This document shows positions 25,153 to 32,113 of a stretch of DNA of 33,626 nt, in pieces (the stretch's first letter is position 1; each line of letters opens with the position of its first letter). Origin of the DNA: Methylococcaceae bacterium (GTDB lineage Bacteria; Pseudomonadota; Gammaproteobacteria; Methylococcales; UBA1147). The stretch is taken from NCBI GenBank assembly GCA_022616595.1, contig JAKEEL010000094.1, forward strand, positions 1 through 33,626, read 5' to 3'. Below the pieces are notes generated by a model that did no database searches, was not told where the DNA came from, and was given only the letters and a program-made list of their open reading frames with translations. A program made the position numbers and the translations under genes.

Positions 25153-25616
25153 GGCATGGATATGATGCACACCGTTTCCAGAATCAAGGGGAGCTGATTC
25201 TGGGCGGCGAGAAAATTGATTACGAAAAAGGGATGCTCGCGCATTCCGACGGGGATGTTGTCCTGCACGCGCTGTGCGATGCACTGCTCGGTGCGGCCGC
25301 GCTCGGCGATCTCGGAAAGCATTTCCCGGATTCCGACCCGCAATACAAAGGCATCGCGAGCCGCATCCTGGTCGAACGCGTGATGGCCGAATTGTCGGCT
25401 CTCGGCTACCGGGTCGCCAATGCCGATCTGACGATCATCGCCCAGGAGCCGCGCCTCGCGCCCTACATCCCGGCCATGAAAGCGAATATCGCGCGCTATC
25501 TGGGCATTTCGCGCGACAACGTGAATGTCAAGGCAACCACGACCGAAAAAATGGGCTTCGAGGGGCGGGGCGAAGGGATCTCCGCGCACGCGGTGGTGTT
25601 GCTGGAAAGTCCTTGA
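25143..25616 (+). CDS. ispF: 2-C-methyl-D-erythritol 2,4-cyclodiphosphate synthase
   Basis: Cyclises CDP-ME 2-phosphate to MEcPP in the MEP pathway, usually as a trimer with zinc. The 157-aa product has RIGHGYDAHRF (metal-binding Asp and His), LAHSDGDVVLHALCDALLGA, LGKHFPDSDPQYKG and the closing TTEKMGFEGRGEGISAHAV. The start is a TTG: family members begin at exactly this RIGHG segment, and GGAG at 25131-25134 sits 8 nt upstream. The gene overlaps ispD by 10 nt. truD, which commonly follows, is missing. Confidence 0.96.
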   Translation: MRIGHGYDAHRFQNQGELILGGEKIDYEKGMLAHSDGDVVLHALCDALLGAAALGDLGKHFPDSDPQYKGIASRILVERVMAELSALGYRVANADLTIIAQEPRLAPYIPAMKANIARYLGISRDNVNVKATTTEKMGFEGRGEGISAHAVVLLESP

Positions 25617-25716
25617 TACTGGAGCGAGCGTCGTCCAGAATCGGCGGCCTTTCTCGCGTTACTCGATTGCACCGGATTTCCCAGGATCGGCGTGGGTCGG
25701 GATCCAGTCCTGTCTG

Positions 25717-25722
25717 TATAAT
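25717..25722 (+). promoter_or_regulatory. Consensus -10 hexamer before surE
   Basis: TATAAT at 25717-25722 matches the -10 consensus exactly, 30 nt before the surE ATG, in the 135-bp gap after ispF. No good -35 lies at 16-18 bp, so it may be activator-dependent or chance. Confidence 0.35.
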
Positions 25723-25751
25723 GAATAGTTTTTTCGGGATTTTCGCAAACT

Positions 25752-26507
25752 ATGCATATTCTGGTCAGTAATGACGACGGTTATTCCGCGCAAGGCTTGA
25801 TCGCCTTGAAATCAGCGCTTGAAAAACTGGCTAAAGTATCGGTGGTCGCTCCGGAACGGAACCAAAGCGGTGCGAGCAATTCGCTGACCTTGGATCGTCC
25901 CTTGCGAGCGACCGTGATGGATGGCGGAGTCATCAAGATTGACGGAACGCCGACGGATTGCGTCCACATCGCGATCACGGGGCTCTTGGACGAAGAACCG
26001 GATATGGTGTTCGCGGGGATCAATCACGGCGCGAACCTCGGCGATGACGTACTGTATTCAGGGACGGTCGCCGCAGCGACCGAAGGGCGCTTCCTTGGAT
26101 TGCCTGCGATCGCGATTTCCCTGGCCTCCGCCACTCCGAGGTACATGGAAACGGCCACCCGGGTCGCTGTCGATCTTTTCAACCGGGTCCAGCAACAACC
26201 CCTGCCGGCCGACACCATACTGAATGTCAATGTTCCGGATGTTCCCGTGAACCAGTTGCGCGGCTTCCGCTCGACCCGGCTGGGACAGCGCCATAAAGCG
26301 GAGCGGGTCGTCAAGACGCTGGATCCGAGGGGCCGTGAAATTTACTGGGTGGGCTCCGCGGGACCGGAACAGGATGCCGGGCCGGGAACCGATTTCTGCG
26401 CGATCCGGGAAAATTTCGTATCGGTCACGCCCTTGCAGGTGGACTTGACACATTACAACAAGATCAACGGTATTGCGGAATGGCTGCCGGTCGGAGAGAT
26501 GTGTTGA
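25752..26507 (+). CDS. surE: 5'/3'-nucleotidase SurE (survival protein)
   Basis: Metal-dependent phosphatase acting on nucleoside monophosphates and some polyphosphates in the cytoplasm. The 251-aa product starts with ILVSNDDGYSAQGL (metal-binding Asp pair), followed by VVAPERNQSGASNSLTLDRP, GTPTDCVHIAITGL, FAGINHGANLGDDVLYSGTV and AATEGRFLGLPAIAISL. No convincing ribosome-binding site precedes the ATG; the nearest purine-rich GGGA is 13 nt away. The stop overlaps the start of pcm, the standard surE-pcm pairing in gammaproteobacteria. Confidence 0.97.
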   Translation: MHILVSNDDGYSAQGLIALKSALEKLAKVSVVAPERNQSGASNSLTLDRPLRATVMDGGVIKIDGTPTDCVHIAITGLLDEEPDMVFAGINHGANLGDDVLYSGTVAAATEGRFLGLPAIAISLASATPRYMETATRVAVDLFNRVQQQPLPADTILNVNVPDVPVNQLRGFRSTRLGQRHKAERVVKTLDPRGREIYWVGSAGPEQDAGPGTDFCAIRENFVSVTPLQVDLTHYNKINGIAEWLPVGEMC

Positions 26508-27163
26508 ACCTGCACCATCAAGGGATCGGGCTAACCTCGCGCCGTACCCGCGACCGGCTCGTAGAGCGCCTGAAAGACCAGGGAATCCGGAATGTCGCGC
26601 TGCTCGAAGTGATTCGCAATACTCCGCGCCATATCTTCGTCGAAGAAGCCTTGGCCGGCCGGGCCTATGAAGATACGGCCCTGCCGATCGGACATAATCA
26701 GACCATATCCCAACCCTATATCGTGGCGAAAATGACCGAGCTGTTGCTCGAAAAAGCCGCGCCGGAAAAGATCCTCGAAATCGGCACCGGTTCGGGCTAC
26801 CAGACTGCGGTCCTCGCACAACTCGTCGAAAAGCTGTACACGGTCGAGCGCATTTTTCCTCTGATGCAGCGGGCCCGCCGGTGTCTCCATGACCTGCGCT
26901 TGCACAACGTGAGTTTTAGACACAGCGACGGCGGATGGGGCCGCAAGGAATTCGCGCCCTACGATGGCATCCTGGTAACCGCGGCGCCTCCCGAGATCCC
27001 GGCTATGCTTCTGGAGCAGCTCAAGATTGGCGGTGTGATGGTGCTTCCGGTTGGCTCCGGCGCCGAGCAGTCGTTGCAGCGGGTGGTCAAGACCCAGGAG
27101 GGCTGCGTAATGGAAATGATCGAACCGGTCAGATTCGTACCCCTGGTCTTGGGCAGATATTGA
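26504..27163 (+). CDS. pcm: Protein-L-isoaspartate O-methyltransferase
   Basis: Repairs isoaspartyl residues in aged proteins using S-adenosylmethionine. The 219-aa product has GIGLTSRRTRDRLVERL, RHIFVEEALAGRAYEDTALP, IGHNQTISQPYIVAKMTELL, the SAM motif LEIGTGSGYQTAVLAQL and PYDGILVTAAPPEIP. Three starts are in frame: ATG 26480, GTG 26501 and TTG 26504. The TTG gives the family-like beginning NLHHQGIG, is 7 nt from GGAG and overlaps the surE stop by 4 nt (TTGA), so it is preferred; GTG 26501 is nearly as good. Confidence 0.93.
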   Translation: MNLHHQGIGLTSRRTRDRLVERLKDQGIRNVALLEVIRNTPRHIFVEEALAGRAYEDTALPIGHNQTISQPYIVAKMTELLLEKAAPEKILEIGTGSGYQTAVLAQLVEKLYTVERIFPLMQRARRCLHDLRLHNVSFRHSDGGWGRKEFAPYDGILVTAAPPEIPAMLLEQLKIGGVMVLPVGSGAEQSLQRVVKTQEGCVMEMIEPVRFVPLVLGRY

Positions 27164-27207
27164 AAGGGTTTTCGTATTTCCATTAAAGAGATCGGGATCG
27201 AATCGCG

Positions 27208-27963
27208 ATGAAACCCTGTTTGATCTATGCGCACCGCGGGCTCAGCTCGGAGTTTCTGGAAAATACACGCAGCGCATTCGACCGGGCGATCGATCTCGGG
27301 GTCGACGGCATCGAAACGGACATTCAGATCAGCCGCGATCGGGTCCCGGTCCTTTGGCATGACGAGCATCTGGCCAAGCTCGGGCGGCCCGGAACCCGCA
27401 TCGGCGAACTGGACCATGCGGAACTTGGCAGGCTGAATCTCTCGGATTACGGGCGAACGGACGGCAGCGAGTGCGGATTGGTAGCGCTGAACGAATTCCT
27501 GCCAAAATATGCGCGCCGCTGCAATCTGATCCTCGAAGTCAAGAATCTGGATTGGGACCGGAATACCGGCCGGCATCAGGTCAATATCGAGCAATGCCTC
27601 GAAACCGCGAAAAGATATTCGGGACAGGGGCCCGAAAGCGGCGTGGTGATCTCATCTTTCGATCTCGAGAGCCTGCGCCATGCGCATTCACGGGAGCCCT
27701 TGCAATCCCTGGTTCTGAATCTGGATGACGGGTACAAGATCGATACCTTGCGCCACTCGCTCGATGAGAATGACTTTTTCCGGGGTTTTTGCCTTCCGAT
27801 CGACGATCTCGATCTTGGGTCCAGCCAATTGCTGGCCGATCGCGGCAAAAGCCTGATCGTGTACACTTGCAACACGGTCGAGCAGATTCGAAAGGCCTTC
27901 GATCTCGGCGCCGGCATTCTGATTTCAGATTATCCCCGGAAGGCGATGGAACTTCGCAACTGA
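27208..27963 (+). CDS. Glycerophosphodiester phosphodiesterase
   Basis: The 251-aa GDPD-family protein has the catalytic set YAHRGLS with ENTRSAF, DGIETDIQISRDRVPVLWHD (metal-binding Glu/Asp and the second His), LILEVK, VVISSFDLESL and the late segment VYTCNTVEQIRKAFDLGA with ILISDYP. It hydrolyses glycerophosphodiesters from phospholipid turnover to glycerol 3-phosphate and an alcohol. There is no signal peptide, so it is the cytoplasmic (UgpQ-like) kind rather than GlpQ. It occupies the place where nlpD and rpoS commonly follow pcm. Confidence 0.92.
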   Translation: MKPCLIYAHRGLSSEFLENTRSAFDRAIDLGVDGIETDIQISRDRVPVLWHDEHLAKLGRPGTRIGELDHAELGRLNLSDYGRTDGSECGLVALNEFLPKYARRCNLILEVKNLDWDRNTGRHQVNIEQCLETAKRYSGQGPESGVVISSFDLESLRHAHSREPLQSLVLNLDDGYKIDTLRHSLDENDFFRGFCLPIDDLDLGSSQLLADRGKSLIVYTCNTVEQIRKAFDLGAGILISDYPRKAMELRN

Positions 27964-28099
27964 ATTTTCAGGAATGCACGGTACAGGATGCGCTTCCCGC
28001 CTCGGTGTGTCCCGCGGCGAACTTGGTTAAACGCACGCAATCAAATCCATGAATCGATCCCAAGATCGATTCGAGGACCCCGTTTATTCGGAGCGACAG

Positions 28100-30052
28100 A
28101 TGAGCAATCCGGTCTTATGGCGCCCCTCGCAGCAGCGCATCGAGCACGCGAATATCGTTCGGTTCATGAAGACCTTGCGCGCAACCGGGACCGCCGAGGT
28201 CGATGATTACGAGGGCCTTTATCGCTGGTCGATCGAGCATCCCGCGCGTTTTTGGCCGAGTGTCCGGGATTTTTGCGGAATCATCACCGAAACTCAGGGA
28301 GACTGTGTCGTCGAGAATCCGGATTCGTTCGAGACAGTCCGATGGTTTCCCGGGGCTCGCTTGAACTTCGCCGAAAACCTGCTGCAAATGAAAGGGGATC
28401 GCGCGGCACTCGAGTTTTATGGCGAAAACGGAAGCCACCGCGTTCTGAGTTTCGACGAGCTGCGCGCCCAAGCCTTGCGCCTGTCCCGTGCATTGACGGA
28501 TTTCGGGATCGCTCCGGGCGACCGGATCGCGGCTTATCTGCCGAATCTTCCCGAGACCATCGTCGCGATGCTCGCGGCGACCGGTATCGGAGCGGTCTGG
28601 TCCAGTTGTTCTCCGGATTTCGGCGTCGCTGCGCTGCTCGACCGTTTCGGACAGATCAGGCCCAGAATTCTGTTCGCGGCGGACCGCTATTTTTACAACG
28701 GACGGGAATTCGATCTGTCCGCAAGGGTGGAATCGATCCTGAAGTCCATCGACTCGATCGAACTCCTCGTGTGGATTCCGTACCAAGGCGATAGCGAAGG
28801 CCCGGCGCCTGCACCGGGAGTCTGGATGGAGGATTTGGTTCGAGGCCATTCGCCCGCGGCGGTCGAGTTTGAAGCATTTCCCTTCGATCATCCGGTCTAT
28901 ATCCTCTATTCCTCGGGGACCACCGGCGCTCCCAAATGCATCCTGCATGGCGCCGGAGGCACGCTGCTTCAGCATTTCAAGGAACACCAGCTTCTGGCCG
29001 ATGTACACCCGGCGGACCGGCTATTCTATTTTACGACCTGCGGATGGATGATGTGGAACTGGCTGGTTTCCGGTCTGGGCTCCGGAGCCACCTTGATCCT
29101 TTATGACGGGTCGCCCGTGTATCCCGACGGCAATCGATTGTTCGATCTGATCGATCAGGCGGGCATCGATATTCTGGGCGTTTCGGCCGGATTCATCGAT
29201 TCGGTCAGGAAAGCCGGACTGAAGCCCCGGCTGAGTCATCGCCTGGCAAGGCTCAAGACCATCCTGTCCACCGGTTCCCCGCTTGCACCTGAAAATTTTG
29301 AATATGTCTACCGGGACATCAAACAGGACCTGTGCCTGTCTTCCATTTCCGGCGGAACCGATATCATTTCCTGCTTTGTCGCGGGACCTCCGACCGTCCC
29401 GGTGCGGCGCGGTGAAATACAGTGCCGGGCGCTCGGCATGAGCGTTGCGGTCTTCGACGGGAAGGGCCGTTCGATGATCGGCAAGAAGGGCGAACTGGTC
29501 TGCACGCGGCCGTTTCCCTCGATGCCGGTCGGGTTCTGGAACGACCCGGACCGGAAGGCGTACCATCGGGCTTATTTCGACCGCTTTCCGAACGTCTGGT
29601 GCCATGGCGATTTCGCGGAGATCACCGAATCGGGCGGAGTGATCATTTACGGACGCTCGGACAGTGTGTTGAACCCGGGCGGGGTGCGCATCGGCACCGC
29701 CGAGATTTACCGCCAGGTGGGGCAGATCGAAGAGGTTCGGGACAGCGTGGTGATCGCGCAGTCCTGGCAGGGTGACGTCCGGATCGTATTGTTCGTTAGA
29801 ATGACCGAGGGATTGAATCTGACCGAGGAGCTCAAAGCCAGGATCAAATCCCGTATCCGTGAATTCGCGTCGCCGCGCCACGTCCCGTCGAAGATCATTC
29901 AGGTCGCGGATATTCCCTATACCAAGAGCGGTAAGCTGGTCGAGTCCGCGGTCCGCGAGGTGGTGCACGGGCGGCCGGTTAAAAATATCGAGGCCCTTGC
30001 AAATCCGGAGGCCTTGGAAAACTTCAAGGGAATTCAGGAATTGCTAGAATAA
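28100..30052 (+). CDS. Acetoacetyl-CoA synthetase
   Basis: Activates acetoacetate to its CoA thioester with ATP through an adenylate. The 650-aa product matches the usual family length and begins SNPVLWRPSQQRIEHANI; an upstream in-frame ATG at 28049 is disfavoured because GGAG lies 6 nt before 28100. ANL-superfamily motifs are YILYSSGTTGAPKCILHGAG (P-loop region), FYFTTCGWMMWNWL, SISGGTDIISCF, WCHGDFAEI, YGRSDSVLNPGGVRIGTAEI and the C-terminal Lys in YTKSGKLVE. The tryptophan-rich start and WMMWNWL are diagnostic of acetoacetyl- rather than acetyl-CoA synthetases. It fits the thiolase and methylcrotonyl-CoA carboxylase in the window. Confidence 0.94.
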   Translation: MSNPVLWRPSQQRIEHANIVRFMKTLRATGTAEVDDYEGLYRWSIEHPARFWPSVRDFCGIITETQGDCVVENPDSFETVRWFPGARLNFAENLLQMKGDRAALEFYGENGSHRVLSFDELRAQALRLSRALTDFGIAPGDRIAAYLPNLPETIVAMLAATGIGAVWSSCSPDFGVAALLDRFGQIRPRILFAADRYFYNGREFDLSARVESILKSIDSIELLVWIPYQGDSEGPAPAPGVWMEDLVRGHSPAAVEFEAFPFDHPVYILYSSGTTGAPKCILHGAGGTLLQHFKEHQLLADVHPADRLFYFTTCGWMMWNWLVSGLGSGATLILYDGSPVYPDGNRLFDLIDQAGIDILGVSAGFIDSVRKAGLKPRLSHRLARLKTILSTGSPLAPENFEYVYRDIKQDLCLSSISGGTDIISCFVAGPPTVPVRRGEIQCRALGMSVAVFDGKGRSMIGKKGELVCTRPFPSMPVGFWNDPDRKAYHRAYFDRFPNVWCHGDFAEITESGGVIIYGRSDSVLNPGGVRIGTAEIYRQVGQIEEVRDSVVIAQSWQGDVRIVLFVRMTEGLNLTEELKARIKSRIREFASPRHVPSKIIQVADIPYTKSGKLVESAVREVVHGRPVKNIEALANPEALENFKGIQELLE

Positions 30053-30056
30053 TAGC

Positions 30057-30073
30057 TCAATCTTTCTGATTGA
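30057..30073 (+). repeat. Hairpin in the short spacer before the PilZ gene
   Basis: TCAATC-TTTCT-GATTGA forms a 6-bp stem and ends 7 nt before the PilZ-protein ATG, where a ribosome-binding site would normally be. No U tract follows, so it is not an intrinsic terminator. Confidence 0.4.
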
Positions 30074-30080
30074 TCGAATC

Positions 30081-30824
30081 ATGAACTTACAACCAGTCCC
30101 GGAAAAGTACCTGCTGCGTCGGAAAAAAGAGATCGTACAGTCTCTGCGATCGCTGGCCAAGGCCAAATCGCTGATCACGGGCCGCTTCGATACCGGGAAG
30201 TATTCCTTTCTGACCGTTGTGATCGATGTGGTCCCGGAAAATCATACCGTGATCCTGGATTACGGTTCGAACGAAGCCATCAACAGCAGGTTGTTATGTG
30301 CCGCCCCTGTGGTGTTCATGACTCGATATAAAGGAATCAAGGTCCGGTTTTCGTCGGACCGGGTCGAAAAAACGGTATATCAGAACCGGGCGGTTTTCAA
30401 GATTTCGATTCCGGAATCGCTTTTTTGGCAGGAACGCCGCGAATCCTATCGGGTTAGGGTACCGCTCATGAACGCCGCGGTCTGCCGGATTCCAATCGCG
30501 CGCGAGCATTCGGACGAAGCCCCCTGGACTCTGAATCTCCGCGTGGTGAATATCGGGCCGAGCGGCGTTGCGCTGGCTCTTCCAGCCGAACAGACTGTTC
30601 CGGGCGAAATCGGAACGCGGCTCTGCAATTGCACTCTGGTACTTCCGAAGCACAGCGAAGAGGTCGATCTCGAAATCCGGCACCGTACCCGTGTTGAAGC
30701 CGATGAAGACGAGGGGGAATCCTGGATCGGTTGTACGATCGTCAAACCCTCGGAAATTTTACAGTCACGGATCATGCAGTACATGCAGTCGGTGGAACGA
30801 CAGCAAAAGGAATTCGAGCGTTGA
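30081..30824 (+). CDS. YcgR-like PilZ-domain protein
   Basis: The 247-aa protein has an N-terminal beta-rich YcgR-type domain (about 1-115) and a C-terminal PilZ domain. The arginine patch RRESYRVRVP (about 125-134) fits the RxxxR c-di-GMP-binding motif; the second motif is NIGPSGVAL where [D/N]xSxxG is expected, so the Ser is replaced by Gly. It probably senses c-di-GMP and could act on motility or surface polymer production, though no flagellar or pilus genes are nearby. No ribosome-binding site is obvious before the ATG, and a small hairpin occupies the leader. C-terminal residues form a helical tail rich in Gln and Glu. Confidence 0.82.
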   Translation: MNLQPVPEKYLLRRKKEIVQSLRSLAKAKSLITGRFDTGKYSFLTVVIDVVPENHTVILDYGSNEAINSRLLCAAPVVFMTRYKGIKVRFSSDRVEKTVYQNRAVFKISIPESLFWQERRESYRVRVPLMNAAVCRIPIAREHSDEAPWTLNLRVVNIGPSGVALALPAEQTVPGEIGTRLCNCTLVLPKHSEEVDLEIRHRTRVEADEDEGESWIGCTIVKPSEILQSRIMQYMQSVERQQKEFER

Positions 30825-30909
30825 TTCCGATGCCCGGAACCCTCCGCAATCGAATCTTTCCTGCGCTCGTCCTGTTCGATCCCTGCAACGCGGAGGCCAG
30901 TCCCGAGCC

Positions 30910-32100
30910 ATGTGGAAATTTCTTAAGAACATCCTGCTCAGTCCCTCGGTCGATGAATCCGACCTGAGCCGGCGCCTCGATCAAATTCGCAAGGATCTGC
31001 CGGCACCGGTATTCTGGTTGCTCGGCAAGACGCAATCCGGGAAGACAGCCATCATTCGGGCGCTCACGGGGCACGAGCAAGCTCAAATCGGCAATGGATT
31101 CCAGCCCTGCACCCGGTTTTCCCGGATCTACCATTTCCCGGATGAGGACGACTGCCTGATGCGTTTTCTCGATACCCGCGGAATCGGAGAAGTCGATTAT
31201 GACGCGAGCAAGGACATCGAGATCTTTTCGCGCCAGACGCACGTATTGATCCTCGTGATGAAAGCCATGGATCATGCCCAGAAACCGGTCATCGACGCGC
31301 TGCAAAAGATCCTTGCGAAACAGCCCGACTGGCCGGTCATTGTGGCCCAGACCTGCCTGCACGAGGGATACGCGAGAGCCTCGGAGCCGCATATCCAGCC
31401 TTATCCTTTTGTGGATTCGGAAAAGAGTGATCGGATTCCAGGGAAACTTGCGCGTTCTTTGCGTCAACAACGAGGGATGATCGAGCAGGCCGGGATCCAC
31501 GCGATTTTCGTGCCCCTGGATTTTACGTTGCCGGCAGACGGCTATGAACCGGTTTTTTACGGCTTGGAGGCTTTTTGGAACGCGCTCGAAAAATCCCTGC
31601 CGGAAGGGGTTTTAGTATTACTTCTGGATGCGCGCGAGGCGCGTGAACAGATCCGCGATTTGTACCGGTCGACGGTGCATCCGCATATCGTCGCGTACTC
31701 GATCGTCGCGGGCATGGCGGGCGCGGTTCCTTTGCCCTTTGTCGATATCCCGCTGGTGGCCGCGATCCAGCTCAAGCTCTTTCAAACCATCGCTTCCGTG
31801 TATCAGCAGTCCTTGAACCGGCGGCGGCTTCAGGATATCGGCAGCGCGATCGGGATTGGCTTTCTGAGCAATCTGGGTAAACGCGAGCTGTTGAAATTCG
31901 TTCCGGCTTACGGGCTTGCCGCGGCTTCGGTCATGACCGCGGCATCCACCTACGCGCTCGGAAAAACCCTGGATCTCTATTTCAGCCACTCGATGCATGG
32001 AGGGGTCAAGGAACGCGCGATTTACCAGGAAATTTATCGGGAGCAGATGGAACGGGGCAAGCACTTGCTGAAGTCCTATATGAATGCGCAAAAAAGCTAA
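30910..32100 (+). CDS. GTPase with C-terminal DUF697-like hydrophobic domain
   Basis: The 396-aa protein has a G domain with G1 LGKTQSGKT (38-46), a Thr in the switch I region (PCTRF) and G3 DTRG (88-91). The usual NKxD is replaced by QTCLHEGY, so nucleotide specificity may differ from Ras-like GTPases. After residue 250 a DUF697-type segment (VAGMAGAVPLPFVDIPLVAA, a membrane-associating Ala/Gly-rich stretch) and another hydrophobic run (VPAYGLAAASVMTAASTYAL) follow. GGAGG lies 13 nt before the ATG, rather far. The next gene, a different membrane GTPase, begins inside or just after its 3' end, so the two probably work together. Related proteins are uncharacterised; membrane remodelling or stress roles are guesses. 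Confidence 0.8.
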   Translation: MWKFLKNILLSPSVDESDLSRRLDQIRKDLPAPVFWLLGKTQSGKTAIIRALTGHEQAQIGNGFQPCTRFSRIYHFPDEDDCLMRFLDTRGIGEVDYDASKDIEIFSRQTHVLILVMKAMDHAQKPVIDALQKILAKQPDWPVIVAQTCLHEGYARASEPHIQPYPFVDSEKSDRIPGKLARSLRQQRGMIEQAGIHAIFVPLDFTLPADGYEPVFYGLEAFWNALEKSLPEGVLVLLLDAREAREQIRDLYRSTVHPHIVAYSIVAGMAGAVPLPFVDIPLVAAIQLKLFQTIASVYQQSLNRRRLQDIGSAIGIGFLSNLGKRELLKFVPAYGLAAASVMTAASTYALGKTLDLYFSHSMHGGVKERAIYQEIYREQMERGKHLLKSYMNAQKS

Positions 32101-32113
32101 GCCAGTATCCGGT

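Noticed and set aside
25617..25751. Remnant of truD between ispF and surE
   Set aside because: The 135-bp gap shows no TruD-like reading frame in any frame that I could recognise.
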